NCBI GenBank assembly: GCA_958295855.1
Contig: OY282383.1
Location: forward strand, 2,088,481-2,152,480
Reading direction: 5' to 3'
DNA length: 64,000 bases
Source: an uncultured Poribacteria bacterium
GTDB lineage: Bacteria; Poribacteria; WGA-4E; WGA-3G
Part shown: piece after piece, positions 62,391 through 64,000 of the stretch
Layout: each line of letters opens with the position of its first letter
Numbering within the stretch: position 1 is the stretch's first letter
Program-made: the position numbers and the translations under genes
Notes under the pieces: generated by a model
Database searches by the model: none
What the model saw: only the letters and a program-made list of their open reading frames with translations
What the model was told of the DNA's origin: nothing

Positions 62391-62699
62391 TTGATAATAT
62401 TTAAAGAAGGAGTAGACATCATGTTCCGTCGGTATAAGGAATGGCGTGTTGAGCATGCACAGAACCTTGCGAAAGCAGAGGCTGCTGGCATCGCGAAAGG
62501 GCTAGAGCAGGGCAGAGCCGAGGGTAGAGCCGAGGGCAGAGCCGAGAGCAGAGCCGAGGGCAGAGCCGAGGGCATTGCACAGGCCTATCAAGAAATAGTG
62601 GCATGGAACACGCGCCGCTTAGAAGCAGAGGCGAAGGGGCTCCCCTTCGACGAGCCGCCTCCAAGTAACGGGGCCGCACCGCCTCCGAAAAGCGACTAA
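62391..62699 (+). pseudogene. Third partial copy of the small coiled-coil gene
   Basis: Begins abruptly at TTGATAATATTTAAAGAAGG, which lies inside the other copies, so the membrane helix, A9 tract and promoter are missing. From ATG 62421, with AAAGAAGGAG upstream, a 92-residue soluble tail with six xAEG-type units could still be made. No methyltransferase follows. Confidence 0.7.
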
Positions 62700-62857
62700 T
62701 TAGTCCTATAGACAGAGGGAAGATCTACGCCTTGATAATAAAAAAATTCCCTAACAATTTGACGAAAAGACTTGCACTATTTTTACAAGCTATGCTAAAA
62801 TAAATTAAAGGCAGTAAAACTTAATGAAAACGAACCTAAAATGAGTTACATCGCTGA

Positions 62858-64000
62858 ATGAAATACTTCACCTACTTCGGAAACCATCTCGTCAATGCGA
62901 AATTGCCTGATAATTCAGAGGTTTACTACGCCAAGTCGCCACTGCCAGGAATTAAGCGTGCAGCCCTGAGCGAACATACCCAGCGTGCCTTTGAAAACCC
63001 GCTTGAGATGCCACCTTTGCGCGCCCTGGTCGACGGCAATTCAAAGGTGCTCATCCTGTTTGACGATAACTGTCAGCCGTTTCCGGCTACCAAAAAGCCG
63101 GATATGCGCCAAATTATGATTGAGACGCTGCTGAAGATGCTTTATGGATATGGTGTGGAGAAAAAGAACATCCAACTGATGTGTGCTGTCGCGTTGCACC
63201 GCAAGATGAAGGAGCATGAACTTGCCTACATGTTAGGCAAAAACATTATGGACGAGTTCTACCCGCATCAACTCCGAAATTTTGATGCCGAAGACGCGGA
63301 AAACATCGTCCGGGTAGGAAAAACCGAAGACAGCGAAATTGTTGAGACAGATAAGGCGGTACTCGAATCCGATCTGGTGATTTACGTTGATATGATACAA
63401 ATTCCGCTTAACGGGGGACATAAATCCGTAGCGGTTGGGCTCGGCACATATAACTCTATTGCACCGCACCACTCGCCGCACATGACATCGGACAGCCCAC
63501 ATGTCATGCAACCAGAAGGCTCACACATGCACGCCTGTATTGAGCGGATGAGCCGCCTCATTCAAAAAGAGACACCAATCCTGGTCCTCGAGGCAGCGAT
63601 GAACGGGGCACTCTATCCTTTTCATCTCCGTTACGTTGGAAAACCCAACCGTGATTGCAACCTTGCAGAAAGGCTGTTGAAAACCTTCACGCCAGCAACC
63701 TTATCACTCTTGCCGGAAGCAGTACGGTATAAGATTCTCAAAAGTGTACGGACAGATTATGAACCGATGGCGGTGAACGCTGGGGACATTGATGCCGTTC
63801 ATCCGGAAACGTTGGCGTTGATGAAAGAGCAGTTGGCGATAGATATCCCGCGGCAGTTCAGCACATTGGTGTTCGGGCTCCCCGATATGAGCCCCTACTC
63901 CGTTGATGCCCGTATCAACCCTGTCTTGGTGGTGAGCGACATCTTGGGCTACGTTTTCAACTGGTTCTATAACAAGCCACTTATCAAAAAGAACGGTGTT
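62858..64000 (+). CDS. LarA/DUF2088-like protein, N-terminal 381 residues (runs off the window)
   Basis: The frame is open to the right edge. It matches the nickel-pincer lactate racemase family: VLILFDDNCQPFPATKKPDM, then a helix and MCAVALHRKMKEHELAYMLG, whose AxALHRKM corresponds to the AxGxHR motif. GGHKSVAVGLGTYN and GSHMHACIERMSRL follow. LarA racemases act on 2-hydroxy acids; many homologs have other substrates. The ATG overlaps a TGA of a six-codon frame starting at 62841, and the ribosome-binding site is weak, so translation might be coupled. The C-terminus is beyond the window. Confidence 0.8.
   Translation, partial: MKYFTYFGNHLVNAKLPDNSEVYYAKSPLPGIKRAALSEHTQRAFENPLEMPPLRALVDGNSKVLILFDDNCQPFPATKKPDMRQIMIETLLKMLYGYGVEKKNIQLMCAVALHRKMKEHELAYMLGKNIMDEFYPHQLRNFDAEDAENIVRVGKTEDSEIVETDKAVLESDLVIYVDMIQIPLNGGHKSVAVGLGTYNSIAPHHSPHMTSDSPHVMQPEGSHMHACIERMSRLIQKETPILVLEAAMNGALYPFHLRYVGKPNRDCNLAERLLKTFTPATLSLLPEAVRYKILKSVRTDYEPMAVNAGDIDAVHPETLALMKEQLAIDIPRQFSTLVFGLPDMSPYSVDARINPVLVVSDILGYVFNWFYNKPLIKKNGV

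Noticed and set aside
62841..62861. Six-codon frame (MSYIAE) overlapping the LarA-like start
   Set aside because: Could be a coupling leader, but there is no ribosome-binding site and chance occurrence is likely.
1..64000. tRNA, rRNA or riboswitch genes
   Set aside because: No clear tRNA cloverleaf, rRNA segment or known riboswitch motif was seen by eye. A covariance-model search would be needed to be sure.

Overview
The window is a mid-GC bacterial chromosome segment, probably from a Candidatus Poribacteria-like marine or sponge-associated lineage. This assignment is an inference. It rests on two large multi-pass membrane proteins of a family I associate with that group (often annotated DUF6785), on sugar-catabolic genes of the Gfo/Idh/MocA, GH88-like, TIM-barrel isomerase and esterase types, and on many short dispersed palindromes. 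I saw no rRNA, tRNA or CRISPR array. Most of the sequence is ordinary chromosome, interrupted by patches of accessory DNA that carry repeats, broken genes and restriction-type enzymes.

Layout. 1-7.9 kb: TPR protein tail, ABC-2-like membrane protein, a GlmM-type phosphohexomutase, YvcK, then glnS-gltX with a 4-nt overlap. 7.9-12 kb: a DegT-type aminotransferase gene whose middle has been replaced by a TnpB element; the tnpB has itself been stopped by a miniature hairpin insertion. A repeat field and an AAA ATPase with a remnant second start follow. 12-20.3 kb: GH88-like hydrolase, HldE/RfaE2-like nucleotidyltransferase, a degenerate EF-Tu paralog, hisA, a 29-bp tandem repeat, an FmdB-type protein, a CDF metal transporter, a ferritin-like protein and an oxidoreductase. 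20.5-26.7 kb: accessory patch with a single-chain nuclease-methylase, a Phd-like/HNH pair, an orphan HigA-like antidote, an SDR gene and a 159-bp duplicated piece of it. 26.8-51 kb: coaE, modABC with an inserted glycine-rich membrane protein, then metabolic and housekeeping genes (cysteine synthase, DUF1015, CinA-like, IF-1 with a long basic extension, J-domain protein, endonuclease III, zincin-ankyrin protein, ATP sulfurylase, zinc dehydrogenase). 51-64 kb: decayed toxin-antitoxin-like genes (broken aspartic protease, broken brnT with intact brnA), a second single-chain nuclease-methylase, a second DUF6785-like protein, then a tandemly duplicated two-gene cassette and the start of a LarA/DUF2088 gene.

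The most interesting locus is 58.0-62.7 kb. A small membrane/coiled-coil gene is followed by a DNA methyltransferase fused to an Mrr-like PD-(D/E)XK nuclease. This pair occurs twice in tandem, each copy with its own promoter, and a third partial small gene follows. The enzymes are nearly identical at both ends but unrelated across the central presumed target-recognition region. The small gene has a conserved A9 tract that puts its ATG out of frame with the body, and a coding minisatellite that differs in every copy. With the two single-chain nuclease-methylases, the HNH pair and the AAA ATPase, the window is rich in candidate anti-phage functions. No defence activity can be shown from sequence alone.
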